DNA from: Typha latifolia
Lineage: Eukaryota > Streptophyta > Magnoliopsida > Poales > Typhaceae
Reading direction: 5' to 3'
DNA: 64,000 nt
NCBI GenBank assembly: GCA_019914945.1
Contig: CM034103.1
Coordinates: 10,540,001 to 10,604,000 of the forward strand
In this document: positions 36,346-50,285 of the stretch, one piece after another
How the letters are laid out: each line of letters opens with the position of its first letter
Position numbering within the stretch: the stretch's first letter is position 1
Notes under the pieces: generated by a model
What the model was told of the DNA's origin: nothing
The model's input: the letters and a program-made list of their open reading frames with translations, nothing else
Database searches by the model: none
Translations under genes and position numbers: made by a program

Positions 36346-37998
36346 CCTCTCTATTGACTCTCAGAATATTATTCCAAGTCTGCTCACTAGAAAATGTATC
36401 CAGATGGATAATTACAAACTTATTTATTACAATATTTGGTAACTTTTAATCCATGTTAGATGCCAATTAAACTATGTAAATAATTTATACATGCATATAA
36501 AAATTATTGTCTATTTCAATAACAACTCTTTAATTTGCTAAAGATTATAAAAAAATTATTAATTAAATTAGTGACTTTTATTGAACTTGACTTATTTACC
36601 ATATGGGACATAATATTTGGTGCTTACATTTGGAATGGTCAAAGACTCTACTTTGGGTGTTTTTTTTTTTTTTACTTTTTTGTCTAAAATTAAATTATCT
36701 CTCCCAACTTTTACTTGTAGCTCTTTGTCATTATAGGTTAGATTAATGTGAAATTATTAAAATTTTCATCCAAACTTAACAGAAAAAGGATACATTTTCA
36801 TAATACACTTATAATATTAATAATCTCTTTGAGTAAATATAAATTTTCTACCCATATTTTTAAGATGGTTGAAAATTTTCATTCCATGAGGATATATAGA
36901 AGAAGATAGAAGAGTTTGAAAGTACAATTTTATTTTAACTTCAAAATATAAGATACAATTTAACAGTCAGTTCTGCATCTATAGATACATCATCTAAGCT
37001 TAAATATATTATTTGCTTTGGTGTATAGCAGTATTTTGAGATACTATCTATCATCATAAGCACATATGCAGTTCTTTTGACAAGCATTTAATTAAGTGCA
37101 TTTCAAAAAACAGCATTTTAAATTAACTCCCTCTCGTTCTCTCTCATATAAAAAAAAACATCTGAAATACAATTTTTTGTTTGACACAATTAAATCCCAC
37201 TCTCTTCTCTCTCTCTTAACTCAAGTATTCTTCTCCAATTTAAACAACTTTTTAACTAATCTAGAATTGAGTTTTGGGTTTCTATGCTGCAATCTTTTTT
37301 TTTTTTTTTTTCAAGTAGCTCTCTCTTATCCAACAAGTACTTTAATATTTGATTCTAAATATTTTACTAAGCATTTTAATATATTTAATCTCAAGAGATT
37401 TATAGTAAATTAATATTATCCTTGATACCAAATATATTTTTCACAAATAAACTAATAATGTATAAAGCCAAATATGTGTCAACAGAAAAGGTTTCACAAA
37501 ATATAAACAACAAAACAAGTGATTTGCTTCTGTAGATATAGTTTCTACAAATACATCTATTTTCTAATACATATGCTTCTATATAAACATGAAATCAAAC
37601 TTATCCAAACTAGAAAGGTGAGCACATAAGAAAGAGAATTTTTCCTTCTCTTCTGGAGTTCCCCTCTGATGGAATTGTGAGCAAATGTGTCCTATTGTAA
37701 CACTGCTTTAAACATACTTTGAGAGTGAAGTATAAAAGGAATAACAAATATATGCATCTACTTTTTTTTCTCTTTGTTCTTGTAGATAAATTACATATCA
37801 TTGGTATAAAATATCAGTTGTTCTCTAAAGTGTTCTCTAGCTTACACATCAGACTGCCATCAGTTTTTTCTTTCTTGGAGAATAAAAAGTAATGATAAAT
37901 ACATTTAATAAAAAACATCTTCATACAAGAAAATTCTCATGCCATTAGCCTGAATCGTCAGCTAATGGACCCACTGGAACTGATCAATGTGATGCGAC
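36203..37998. other. Intergenic stretch upstream of the acyltransferase gene
   Basis: Holds the acyltransferase leader and promoter (36203 to about 36450) and the 3' end of the DCC-family gene on the right. The middle is AT-rich with poly(T) runs near 36660 and 37297 and has no supported gene. Confidence 0.6.
36309..36339 (-). repeat. (CT)n tract in the leader or promoter of the acyltransferase gene
   Basis: Pure CT run on the plus strand, GA in transcript sense, 107 bp upstream of the first ATG. Confidence 0.92.
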
Positions 37999-40900
37999 TT
38001 ACTTCCTGCAAACCTTATCATCATTGCATATAGCCTGAATGTAATGAAAACTCACTCATGTTAGTATGAAAAAGCATTCGTGGATAATTGTGTGTTAATT
38101 AAATCATTTTTGCAATATCTCTGAAACTAGAAAAAATGGCAGATTTTTGAGATGTAAGATGTAACTCCTAAATACCATTATTATTCAAAAATATATGCAA
38201 AAGACATCAATAAAAAAGAATAACAAACTTTCATGAATAGTTTATAATGAGTCACAGCTAGGATGGCATTTTTCATAATTTAACTTCTAAAACTTTTATT
38301 CTGAAATTGTTGCAGAATGATTCCACTAATTTAAACTCTAAATAAAAGTACTTAAGGCAGACTGATACGAATTGGGTCAGGTCGGATCACATCATGAGAA
38401 TATTGAACTGGATAAATCGAGTCTATTTATTTTTTAATTAATTCATGCTTATGTAAACTATTAAGTCATATAAATCTTAAGACAAGTCTAAATAACTCAA
38501 GTAAGTTTTTAAAGTAAATCCTAGTTCGAGTTGTGTAAGCCTTTATAACTAATTATATTAGGATTTATTGTACCCGACCTCTATATATAGAGGGGTTGGG
38601 CTGCTTTATTTAATCATCTAAGCATCCAATGAATAATTAAGAATTATATTTTACTCTTAGACTTCCAAAAGTAGGAATAAGATAATCCAAGAGTACAAGT
38701 AAATTAATCGTAGCCATTTATTTTTTTAGGAGTAGATCTAACTTAGAACCGTAATTTTACCTCCAATCCATAGCAACAATCACGTCCAGTAGCCACTCTA
38801 CCTTACGGCCGTCCACCACCACTGTTGGTCATTCGCCACTCTCCGACGACCATTGCAACGTTAGATAATTATCAATCTGTCCAATTCTGACCTTTCTTCT
38901 TTATCTTAATTTCATCTTTTCACTTCGACCTCAAAATTACGTGAAACTAAAGACATTCGATCCGTGACTTCTAATGCTTCCTCTCATTAAAATATCATAA
39001 TTTTTTTACGTCTAGATCATTCTAGATATGATTCGTAACAGAGACGAGAATGTCTCAACGAAGCTTTGCTCCTGTGATAGATCTTCTTTATTGTTATGTT
39101 CATTGGTACAAGAGGTGGCGTGCATGACATTTAGTTGAATTTATATTATTTTTCAAAGAAGATATGGAATTAACACTGAACTCCATACTGTTTTTTATTT
39201 TTCTATTCTACCCTTGTTAGACATGCTAGTGGATCTATCATTTCAAGTGTGCTGAGGGTAATCCCTTCAGCAGCATCACTTGAACTTGGCTAGCCACATT
39301 TGCAACAACTACACACTCTGCCCCTAGCTAGTGGTGATAGAAGATAACACTGAGAGAGATTGAACAAAGAAGAGGCCTCAGACAAAGATTAACCCAACAA
39401 ATATCCACAATACCTATTACAGCACAGGAACTTTAACAAACAATCAAAGTTAAACCAACAAGGTATCATGAGTTCTACCAATATCAACAAGTAAAACCTA
39501 AATAAGCACCAACCACCAACACAAGTAAAATCTAAACAAGCAAGTAAAGTCTTTCAAGTTTAGTTAAAAAGTCTATTCGGCAATATCCTTAAAATGGTCA
39601 CTGTACTTGGGATAAATTCAATTTTTGGTCATTTAAAAATGTAAACAAGTATAATTAGCTATATCTTAATCATACTGTGGTAATATCGCTACTCTGATAT
39701 TTGTTACAAAATGCGGGACAACTTACTGTTAGCTTCCTTCTTGATTCCAGAATGTCTTCCAGCGAAGGTCGACCTATGTATAAATTTTGTTAACAACAAG
39801 ACATTCAAGAAATAAAGTTTTTAATCAAGTAATGAAAAATCAGGAACTTATAACACAATGAATAGCATGCCAGATAAGTATACATGTCCATCTTCATGGG
39901 TGATGATTGCCACCACTAGACATCTCAAATATATATATAATCTTTTCTGTTTAAAGATCGTTATGCCTACAGAATCTATTGCTATAATTAGTAATAAAGT
40001 TTAAGATTTAATGTATAAGATTAACCTTAGTTGGACTCCAACTCTATATCATTTATATATTTAACTTTAAAGTTTCTCTTCATCATTTAAATTGTATCTA
40101 CAACCTCAGTGTGCTATCCATAAGAAAAGAAAAACTTTCAACTTAAGAAACCCTCATGCATTAAGATTGCCTTGAATTTAGTCGCTATTCAGTTCCATGG
40201 ATGTGACATATAATTTCTATTTGCTATTGTCTTGAGAATTTTAGAGAGAGCATTAGTTGCATATTATTATGCAAGGGAAATATTCATCATAATAATCATC
40301 AGGTTTCTATAATACAACTAAGTTCAGTAATATTTAGAATATGAAAACTATTTGGTATTTGTTTAATTATACCCTTATATTAGATAGGTAAAATTTTGAA
40401 AGACAAACCTGTGATTTGCAAACGATATTTTGCCCAAACACTATAGATCGCATTTGCTATTGTAGCCACCTGTGAAATGTCAGAAGTATTACTTGAACAA
40501 ATATACCAAAAGAAGAAAACCGATATTCATGGAAAAGATAAGACCTTAAAACTAAGTCAATTTCTTAAACTAGACATACAGGGTTTAATATTCATCGTAT
40601 TGGTAAATATCACCAATAAAATAGAGGTGATGTTATTTACATTCTCTGTCAAGCATATCAGATCGAACAAACAAAAGGATGACTGACTAACTAGTTATCA
40701 ATACTTTTACATGATATATAGCTTTAAACGATAAATACATGCACAGCTACAAACCAATTTTTTAGTTCTTGGGCTAAAGATTGCTAATTATTACTACATA
40801 TTTTACTCGGATAGTATTTTAGTTTGTTCTTAGGCTTACTTCTAAGTTCTAACTACTGGATAAAACATCACTCCTCAAACCAAAGTTACCATCCCCATGC

Positions 40901-43900
40901 TTTCTCTTAGTCATTTCATGCCTAGACAAATTTAAATAAGGTTGCTCCAAGTGTGAATCTAACTGAACTAGTAGGACACATACTAGAAGCATCACCCGAT
41001 AATAGTTGGAGAGAGCTTGCTACAAATTACAGATGCCAAAGATAGGGTCATAAGCTCTCCTTTGAACTAAGAAACAGAATATTGAGCTCAATAGAGGTAG
41101 ACAGGAAGAAGAAAGGAGAGAGAGTTTTCTCTTTTGTATCAGATCAACTCCAAATCATCAAATTTGCTTCCACAGTGACCTTTTCCTCTATGGCAAATGG
41201 TGCCTTATAGGCTTATACATTCCATATTAATAGGTCTTCTTCTATACTTCGTTGCTGGATGATGCAAGGATATTTGATTGGCATGACAGAAAAATCTTCA
41301 ATGGAGCCTTTGTTAGACATTTAGACCATTTGGGTTAGGGGTGAGAAAACACCATGGTGGACCTTACCAGATCATTCAAGACCATGCAAGTTGGTCTGTG
41401 AACATGCTAGTGGAGGCTTCCTAAATCTTCCAACCAGTGAATTTCAGAATGCTGGCATGATGGCTTGATGGCACTTTACATATGATAATTGGAAAAAACA
41501 ATATAAAGTTCTGGCAAATATTCTGTGGAGCAGGCCAGACTTATAAGAAAATTACTTGACCTAATTCTGTTTTTCTTATTGATGTTAATTCAGTGAATTT
41601 CAGATGGAAACTCACATATTTATAAGCGGCAGGACAAGTGATGCTATCACTAAGATTGGGAGTGGCTTTATGCCTATATCTGTCATTCTTCAAGAATTTT
41701 TAGACATGGAAACGTGAAAGTGTAATATCTGAAGGAATTAATATCAGCTTAAAGGTAACAGAAGAAATGGAGTGCAAGAAAATAAGGGTGATTCACATAG
41801 ACAAGACACCATCTACGATTAGCCATGCTGACAACATCATTGAACGATCAACAAATTTCTTTCCATCAAGAGATTGTAATAGGGATCAAGTTGAAATGAT
41901 AAAAGAGTATAATGCATGTTTGAATTATACACATATTCATAAAGTAGGATGCTCATGTTACTGTAGCTAGTAGCATCTTATACAAGAAGTAAACATCAAT
42001 TTTAACTATAAATTGAACAGACAGATACCACTTACAGGCTCGTATTTTGTAATGGTATAAACCCATCCAAGCCCAATTTCCTCGTACAATCTTCTGAATG
42101 CCTGTAAGCACACACACAAATCAAGTGACCTATTATATCTCAAAACCATCATTGAAATAAGTGTCACTGCAGCTTGTCTAATCAGGTTTGTAATTTGTCC
42201 TTCTAGAAGAGATGGCGCTCATTCTCTCATGCAACAGCAGCCCAAATAAGAAATATTCCCATATTGGAGAAATAATGCATTATTCTGATGGACTTCAAAC
42301 TTTATTGATCCGTTCATTCAGACATTTATTTACCATTAAAAAGGACATTAGTTATTTAGGAGATTAAGACTGTACTGAAGATCGCCCATTTCAGGTGCCT
42401 GACAATTTACCTAACATGGAATTCCTACAGAAGCTGTTAAGATGTTACATTATTCATATACAGGACAAATTTAAAACTGAATGTCACCGTTATTAAGAGA
42501 AATTCAATTTATATAGTCCAGATATCATCATTAATTGAAGTGCAGAACTGTTACGCTTGTGTCGAATAGATATTCTATTATCAGCCTTATAATTTGGCTT
42601 CAAATTTCAGCCAAAATGGATTATTTTTTCCTGCTGATAGCAATCCAAACCAAGACAAAGGCCCACGGTTCAAGGCTGAAACCAACAAGAATGTTGTTTC
42701 GACCTTGGTTCTAGATCATCCTCAGTCAAAATTATCTGCTTCAGTTGAAATATCTCAGTTTCCAGGTTCAAAGCCAAAAGCAACCCGAACTATAACTTTG
42801 TACTATCATTTTCAATTTAAAGTGACAGGATCACTTGTTATGCTTTTTTTATTTTTTTAATTATTTTCCATGAGATAGGAAAAACTCTTATACTATGTGT
42901 TTACATGGAACTTTCCTCCTTTTTCCTTTCACATTGAGGAATTAGGGATTTTAAGCTAATCATCTTGACATGGGGCACCCAATTAAGAATCAGGTTGTTG
43001 GGAATCCTACTCAGTTGAAAATGTCAATATATTAAGTTTGTTGCCTTTTATTTTATACCCAAATAATTTCTCTTTTACCTTAATTGCACAAAATATGGAC
43101 ACAATTTCTTGTTGATACATCTTATGTTGCTTACTTTTGAACCAAACTAATGGAAGAATATATTTGCTTTTGCATAGTCACCTTGTCTTGCTAACACAGG
43201 TGGATGAATGACCCTAACCCTAACTGTATTGTATCCAATGTAGTTAATTATAAATATTCCTCCAGGAATGGAGTACTTGCTGTTAATTGAGTTATGTTAG
43301 CAGGATATCTCTATTTGAGGTGCCAAATCCACTTGTAATCTTGTCAGAACCTCGTTCTCTCACACAAACCTCCCAGGCACTTCCTCTTTTATCTTTCTTT
43401 AAGAGTTCCAATTCTTCGCATCATTATTGGAATATACTCACACTTCTCGTAAACATCAAAAATGTACTCTAAAACAGAGAACAAATTGAGGACCAATTTA
43501 AAAAGAAAATAATGACATCATACAAGAGGGATGTGAATGTCATACTTCAACATCTCTGACAACAGTTCCATCTGAAAGAATCGCATGAATTCTTCCCATT
43601 ACCTAGACAAGCAAATGAATATCTTAGTTATTTATATATCATAATCATACAAAATTGGAATGTGACTATTGTAGTCAAAGCCCTTTACTAGGAAACAGAT
43701 TTTGAAATGATAGCATACCGTCTCATAGTCAAGGCCCTCATTCTCCTCAGGTGAGTAATCATTTGAGCTAATATCAACAAACTTTATAGCTCCATAGGAT
43801 CTATTCCTCTCCTTAAGCATGTTTACCTGGAAAAATGAAAGTCAAATTTTATCAATATTGCATTTAAGATATAATACTTCAATGGAATAGATCTTCGAGT

Positions 43901-46900
43901 AATGCACAATACAGAAAGTTTAAAGATTTTTTAAATGTATTCAGGATATGAAAAACAATTCTATTTTTGACAGTAGGTCTTCACATGGAAATATAGCTGT
44001 AAAATCATCAAGATGTAGGAAAAATAATTCCAGGTGACCTCAATTAGTACATCTAAAGGAGGGGTACAGGCTAATTACACCACAACAAACATGCTATATA
44101 TGCATATTAGAAGTCAAACTGAAGCAAGATAGTTTTGCTAAACATTACTGGTTTTGCACTGACAAGTTTCCACATATAATAAGATTCTTATTTTAATGGT
44201 CTTCTGTGGGTATTCAACAATAAAAAGTTATCACCAAATTCAAATATAGTTTAACATTGGCCATGTGCTTCTACATGACTTTAAGATTGCAATAGCTTCA
44301 ACTAGTAAATGATAATGAAAGAAGAGAAACAATGTAAGAAATCACATGCCATTGGAAACAAGGTTCCGAAACTCACTATCGCGATCGGGATTGGCCGCTA
44401 GAAAAAGCATGTGTATTAGTCGTATTGGTCACCCCTATTAGATTAAACTATTTTTAATTATGTAAAGTTCTAAATATTATTTAAAAATATAAATTTTCTA
44501 AAAATTTAGAAAAAATAACAGAAAAAGAAGGAAATAAAGATTAGTTATATATGAAGCCTAAAAACTTAAAAAAAACTCACTCAAAACTATGATAAATTTT
44601 GACTTAATTTTTAATAAATTTTTATGCTCGTAAATTACTATTGTAGAACAACAGTAAAGAGAGAGATAGTTAAAAAGTGAGCGGGAAAAAGATAAGAGAA
44701 ATGAGAAAAAAAAGAATACTCACCCTAGTTCACCAGAGTAGGGAGTAGACGGAGAGGCTTAGCGGATGAGCTTAGTAAAGTGTGAGGGGTGGGAGGAGAG
44801 TGTGTGTGAGAGATAGAAAATAGAAATTGAAAACTTAAAAAGAAGATAGCGAAAAATATCAATTCATAATGTCTTCTAGGTTGGATACATTTTAGATATG
44901 ATCTAAATCTTAAAAAAGTTTATTTTCGGCCAAGACGGATTAGCCGATCCTAGATCGAAACCGGTCATTAGAATAGTTTTGGGTCAGGATTGGCCGATTT
45001 TAGAAACTATGGTTAGATAAAATTTAGATACAACCTAAATCTTAAAAAAATTTATTTTCGACCAAGATAGATTGACTGATCCCAGATCGAAACCAATCAC
45101 TATAATAGTTTTGGGTCAGAATTGACCGATTTTGGAAACCATGGTTGGAACTTGGAAGTTATGCACGTAAGCTCAAATATATGAAGATCAAAAGAAACAG
45201 ATTTGATACTCAACAATAATATTACATAAACCTATTAGTTTGTGGTGTACTAGCTTATCATATAGACAAAAGTTCCCAAATCCAATAAAAGTGCAATGGT
45301 CTTATTCAAGGCTTAACATTTTGTCCAAAATGAAAGCTTTTAAGATATCCCAAATAGAAGCTTGAGTGGATATGATGATTGTAATATTTTAGTAGATACA
45401 CTGATTTTAGCTTTATGTAATTGTCTAATGGCTCATCATGAACAATAAGACTCATGTATCTAGATGATTTACAGGCCAAAAAAATCATAACCGTGTGGAA
45501 GCAACTACATCACAAGAAAAGAGCATTTTATATAACACGGAGATGAGATCACTTGAGCAGAACTTATGTATCTAACAATACTAATACATGACACTCAAAA
45601 TATGAAAATATATTTCATAGAACAGACCTCACGCATACAAAGCGGGCAATCTCCATCATATAGCATTTTGATCTTCCATGTCTTAGATGAACAATCATCC
45701 TTCAATTCTGTCATTCTTTTTGAGGGGGCGTCCGAATGAACTTGACATCTGAAAGCTAAAAGGAGTATATTTGGCCAAAGTAAATAGTAGAAATAACATG
45801 AAACTATGAAAGAAATAAGTTTATAATATAAGATTTCCTAATGAAGCAATAAAGACATAAAATAGAAAGACCTCAATTGTAATACTTAAATACTGCCCAA
45901 CAACATGAGAAAACTTCTATATTAAAGTAAGAAGATTATAGAGGTAGTTATACTATATGTCATATAACAAAAACATTACAAGAAATCTTTTCCTTGGAAA
46001 GCTACTTGGACCTGCAAAGTTGCAAGAAACTCATCATCTTACTAAAAATATTTCACTAACACAAATTGGACAGCAGAGTTATGTTTCAATGAAGCAGGAT
46101 CATTTGACCTGCTGTTGAAAAAAAAAGTGGATGTTGAACCTATATTTCATTACAATTTGAACTAAGAAAGGTCAATTCTAGTAACCTAGCCTAGGGCTCA
46201 GACATTAGTCGTTTAGTCACATGATCATAGTCACCCCATTTATCATAGTAGTAAGAAGTAGGATCATTTTTCTTCAATTTGTTTGTAAGAAGTAAATGAG
46301 GAAATCTAAAGTCACCAAAACTTACAAATTATTACTGCTGTGAAAAAGATAAATCTCTGAAAGCAGAGAGAGAGAGAGAAGAGAGAGAGATAAGTCTATA
46401 AAGATTTGATTTGCCTTTTGAACTCAATCAGCCATTGCATAGATGAGTTCAGACTCCAGCAAGTGAAGACTTACAAACAAGATCCATCTGATCAGCCAAC
46501 TAGGAAGCTCAACTAGTCTCCAGCATGCAGCTATAGAGAATTTGAACCTTAGAGGGACATTTTATATAGGAGACCAAATTGTAAGTTCAATTAGTGTGTA
46601 ATGGCAAATTTGTGGACAAATTCATATGTATTATAATTGCATAATTTATATTCAGGTGTATGATCAAATCACATAGCCTATGAATGATCAGATAGCGCAA
46701 AGAAATCAAGATAATTCAAGTAAGTAGATTTTCGATTCAACAATGTAGTTTCAGAACCCCATCCGGACAAAGTCATTAGCGTTCTGACGCCGGCTCGAGA
46801 ACATTAAATGCGTCCTAACGACACTTAAGAGCATTTAGACAATATGCATAGGACAGAAAACGAGAATTTTTGAAACCAAATCCTCTAGTATAACATAAAG

Positions 46901-48414
46901 TCCTTCCTTACCTCTATGAAAAAAAAATCCAAAGGCTTTATAGGAAGACACTGTATAGAAAGAGAGCCCAAAACAATTTTATACTCATCTTAGAAGAATT
47001 TTCTAGTCCCCTCAAAGAATAAATTCTTATCTATTGTGAGGAGAGTCACCATATATGCCCGAGCACTTGTGCTTCAACAGAAGATCTAAAAGTATTGGAG
47101 AAGCTAAACGGATGTCGTCTATATCGGCATCTAAACCATCATCAACACTTGTATTTGAGGTTTATCCCTGGTTCGGGTATGGACTAAAGAGAGGTCTTTT
47201 ATTTCATAAGAATAGTGAGTTCGACAATTTTTATTCAAGAGTTTACTTAAACATTACAGCATTAGAGTGTCAGAATGGATTATAAGTAAGTTTTGTTTCT
47301 ATTACTTAGTAAAATAAATCAATCGGCTTTGAATGGGTTTGTAGTTTTTTACCTCTCTATACGAGAAATGTTTTCCATGTTAAAAAAAATGTGTCGTGGT
47401 ATTTGTTGTACTTTACTTTTCCTAGTCAGTCTTGGATTTTTGTTTTCTACTTTTAATCGGATTTTCACCCACCAACTTGAGTTTCGGTTTTCTTAGTTTC
47501 AGTACTATTTGGAGTTTCATCTCTCGCTCGGTTTCAATTTTTAAAGTTTGATTATAAATTTTTTTTTTTCTAAACCCGGTGGGATTCAGTTTTCTAAACC
47601 AAATCAATTTTGGTTTAGACTTTCCATATCTCTAAACCTAGTCAAACTAGGAATTCTAACCTAATCTGATCAATACGGAACTTCAAAGTCTCCAACAAAT
47701 ACGAACTTCAAGGTCTCCAACAAACTAGCAAACAGATGAGCTAACTAGAAGTAATAGTTATATCATGTATAAATGTAGAAATTTCCATAAGTACAAGGGT
47801 ATTTTTTCAATTTTTCATAACTGTAATGAATCTTTAGCATCGTACAATGGTATTATTAATCTCTAATAGATAATGTATTTGTTTTCTCCTTCATAGTTAA
47901 CACTTGAGAGTAGATAAAGAGACATGCTTGTACTAACATATTCTAGACAAACCCGACAATAATCATCCTTGGTTCTCCTTCTTTAATGCAAAATTTAACA
48001 ACCAAAAGGTAAATTTGGTAATCTAGAAAGAAGAGAGAGAATTTCTATCATTCAGAAGTTAAAGTATTCATCTAGATATAAATTATTAAAATATATTTAT
48101 TTGGATGAAAAGTTTCATCAAAATCTAACCTAACAATCTATCAGTTAACAAACTACCGGACGAAAGTGAGTCAAGTTGATAACAAAAAAAAAGGTGAGTA
48201 GATTTCATAACTCATTAATCGAGATTTGAATCGCAAAATGCCAACCAATTACTCATCCATATGATCAAAGCAAAAGTAAAGCGGAGAGAGATTGCTTACC
48301 GTAAAGGGAATTTGACCGAGGGCATGAAATTTTGAACCGGGAAGGCACAGGAGAACCCCAAATTGGAGTTCGGAGAGCAAGGCGAGGACGCATGGCTCTG
48401 CAAGCCATTGATGC

Positions 48415-48417
<3 letters not shown>
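37999..48417 (-). CDS. DCC-family (DUF393) thiol-disulfide oxidoreductase-like protein, probably organellar
   Basis: Exons in transcript order: 48300-48417, 45628-45740, 43719-43826, 43546-43602, 42036-42101, 40409-40469, 39727-39773, 37999-38034; 606 nt, about 201 residues. Residues 66-74 read LYDGDCPLC, the DxxCxxC motif that names the DCC family. It is followed by 'IKFVDIS', 'GRIHAILSDG', 'AFRRLYEEIGLGWVY' and 'YRLQITGRPSL.DIL'. The family is thought to act in thiol-disulfide exchange, but its substrates are unknown. The first about 45 residues (MASMACRAMRPRL...) are rich in Arg, Ser and Ala and poor in acidic residues, so a chloroplast or mitochondrial transit peptide is likely. The last exon adds AICNDDKVCRK, giving a Cys pair. 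Oddity: with acceptor CAG at 45749 exon 1 and exon 2 are out of frame; using AAG with exon edge 45740 restores frame. Introns are long (up to 2.5 kb) and hold repeats. Confidence 0.85.
38360..38830 (+). repeat. Possible LTR or hAT-like fragment in the 3' part of the DCC gene
   Basis: A CTATATATAG box at 38581-38590 is followed by an 'aataattaagaattatattttac' leader and a C-rich 'cggccgtccaccacc' block. That order resembles the U3-R-U5 layout of plant LTRs. 38360-38560 shares phrases with 160-545. No partner copy or target duplication was found; speculative. The fragment lies in the last intron, between exons 39727-39773 and 37999-38034. Confidence 0.3.
44360..45144. mobile_element. Putative non-autonomous DNA element with internal 132-bp tandem duplication
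   Basis: The left edge reads ggttccgaaactcactatcg; the right edge, reverse-complemented, ggtttccaaaatcggtcaat, so the ends are imperfect inverted repeats. The right part is two consecutive 132-bp copies, 44881-45012 and 45013-45144, each ending '...ccgatttt(a/g)gaaac(t/c)atgg' and containing 'ggtca(g/a)(g/a)attg(g/a)ccg'. The element lies in the DCC intron between exons 45628-45740 and 43719-43826. The target duplication was not identifiable. Confidence 0.55.
46365..46392. repeat. (GA)n microsatellite in the first DCC intron
   Basis: GA-rich run with one interruption, seen directly. Confidence 0.85.

Positions 48418-48452
<35 letters not shown>
48418..48452 (-). repeat. (CT)n tract touching the start codon of the DCC gene
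   Basis: Pure CT run on the plus strand, so GA in transcript sense, ending only a few nucleotides before the ATG at 48417. It therefore lies in the leader. Confidence 0.93.
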
Positions 48453-48455
<3 letters not shown>

Positions 48456-49499
48456 GCTTCCACCGCACCTTGGTTACGGTTATGGGAGGGGCAGGGGAAA
48501 TGTGGAGACTTGCACAAGGGACAGCTGATAGTCTGCAGCCTCGTTTGCAGGAACTTGCTGCAGTCGCGGATCAAGATTTTGTCCGTAAGGGCCTGCACTT
48601 TGAAACAATAGAAAGGTTAGTTTCCAATAACTATTTGGTGGAATTGCTTCACGTTTATTTGGCTCTCTAAGAATCGATATTAGCGAACGATTTGATCTTC
48701 TCATTAGTGAACCATTTTCTTTATTACTGTCTTTATTTTGTGTCTTAAAATGACTATCTTAATTCTCAAGTCTATTGTTAGAAAAAGGAAATGATATACG
48801 TAGACGAAGGATATCGAATGGTTCCGGTTGCAGAAAAGTCCTACACTCCGGTCTTGCAGACGATCTCTCCCACAATGAGAATGTGTTATTGGTACACCAG
48901 CTCTGTACGACCGCACCCTCATCCTGTGAGAGCAATTCTCCGCATAGATTGAAAGGGAGGCGTGTAATATATCACATCTCGAGTTCCATATAGCGGTGGC
49001 TAAACCGAAGCAACGAATTCGGAATTCGTGTCGCATTGGTGGCCTTTAATAGTCATTGGACGAGGATTGAAGCTGCCCATTATTTTCTTGGCACGTATAA
49101 AATAAAAGGAAATAAACAAGACAATGATTCAATATCTAAGGCCTGAAATATATATACTTTATAATAATTGATTAGAAGTATTGAGAGCAATTTGCAGTAA
49201 AAATTATTCAGTTTTTTAATTGGCAGAAATAAACTCTTAATTTATTAAATTATAATTTTAGACCTCTTTTTAATGACTTATTTTTTTTTCTTTAGGAATA
49301 TTTTCTTCTCTCTTACGTGATGCATAAATTAAAATGAACTTCCTAATCCGAAACAAACTGCTTAAGTTTTCACACTAAATTAATTATTTAGCTAAATCAT
49401 ATAAGTAAAATAAAATATTGTTTCAATAATACATTGCTACTTATCGATATCATTGCCCAATTAAGGAATTATTTATAGTGCATTACAAAAAAAGCAATG

Positions 49500-50010
49500 A
49501 GAACATAGTTAAATTGGATCACATTAATTGGATATTGAGCTCAATGTATTGAGTTTATTTATCTTATCTACTTAAATAATTTAGTTAGAGTGTTAGTATA
49601 TTAAATTTTTATTTAATTAGTTAAACCCAGCTTTGCATAGTTTTAGAAAAATATTGAGAAGATATTTATTAGATATTTGAATATTAGGAAACTACTTGGA
49701 TAAGATCGGCAATCTTGATATCTAAAATTTCATGGCGAGATGAAAGAATAATTTGAGAATATAAGAAAGACTAGTTTAATTATGTTTGTTTAGGGCTTTT
49801 CGATTTAATCTTTATAAATAGGGTCTCGTGGTTTGTATTTAAAAAATAATTAATAAAGAATTAATAAAGAATTAATGAAGGATTATTTATTTCCTATCTA
49901 TCTCTATCTCTAGGCCGTCTGCCACCAACGTCATTTTCAACGTCTAAACACGAGAGTGCAAATTTGGAATTTCGACAAAGCGTTCAAACACCTGATGTCG
50001 AAGTCATTTT
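49500..50010 (+). repeat. Possible solo LTR fragment
   Basis: TATAAATA at 49813-49820 is followed by tandem aattaataaag phrases (polyadenylation-like, 49850-49880) and by 'ctctaggccgtctgccacc', an order seen in plant LTRs. Ends, target duplication and a second copy were not found. Confidence 0.3.
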
Positions 50011-50285
50011 GTATTATGATTAATTTAAATATTTTTGAATTTCTGATTAGCTACTAAATATGTGGAGATCACCTATTTTGAGATTATGAAAAAATATGGG
50101 TGATTTGCACTATAAATCAAATTGATTTATAATTATGATATGGTTCGGTCCATATTGGCTCCACTCGCAATATTGGATTCATTGGGATGAATCTATTTAT
50201 TTAGTTAAATTTTTTTTGAAGAAGTTGATTTTTATTTTTTGAAGAAATAAAAGGATTTTGCCGGGGGAGTTTGAACGCAAGGACC

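Noticed and set aside
47055..47285. 76-codon plus-strand frame inside the first DCC intron
   Set aside because: No recognisable domain; short, and without splice or promoter support. Possibly part of an old repeat.
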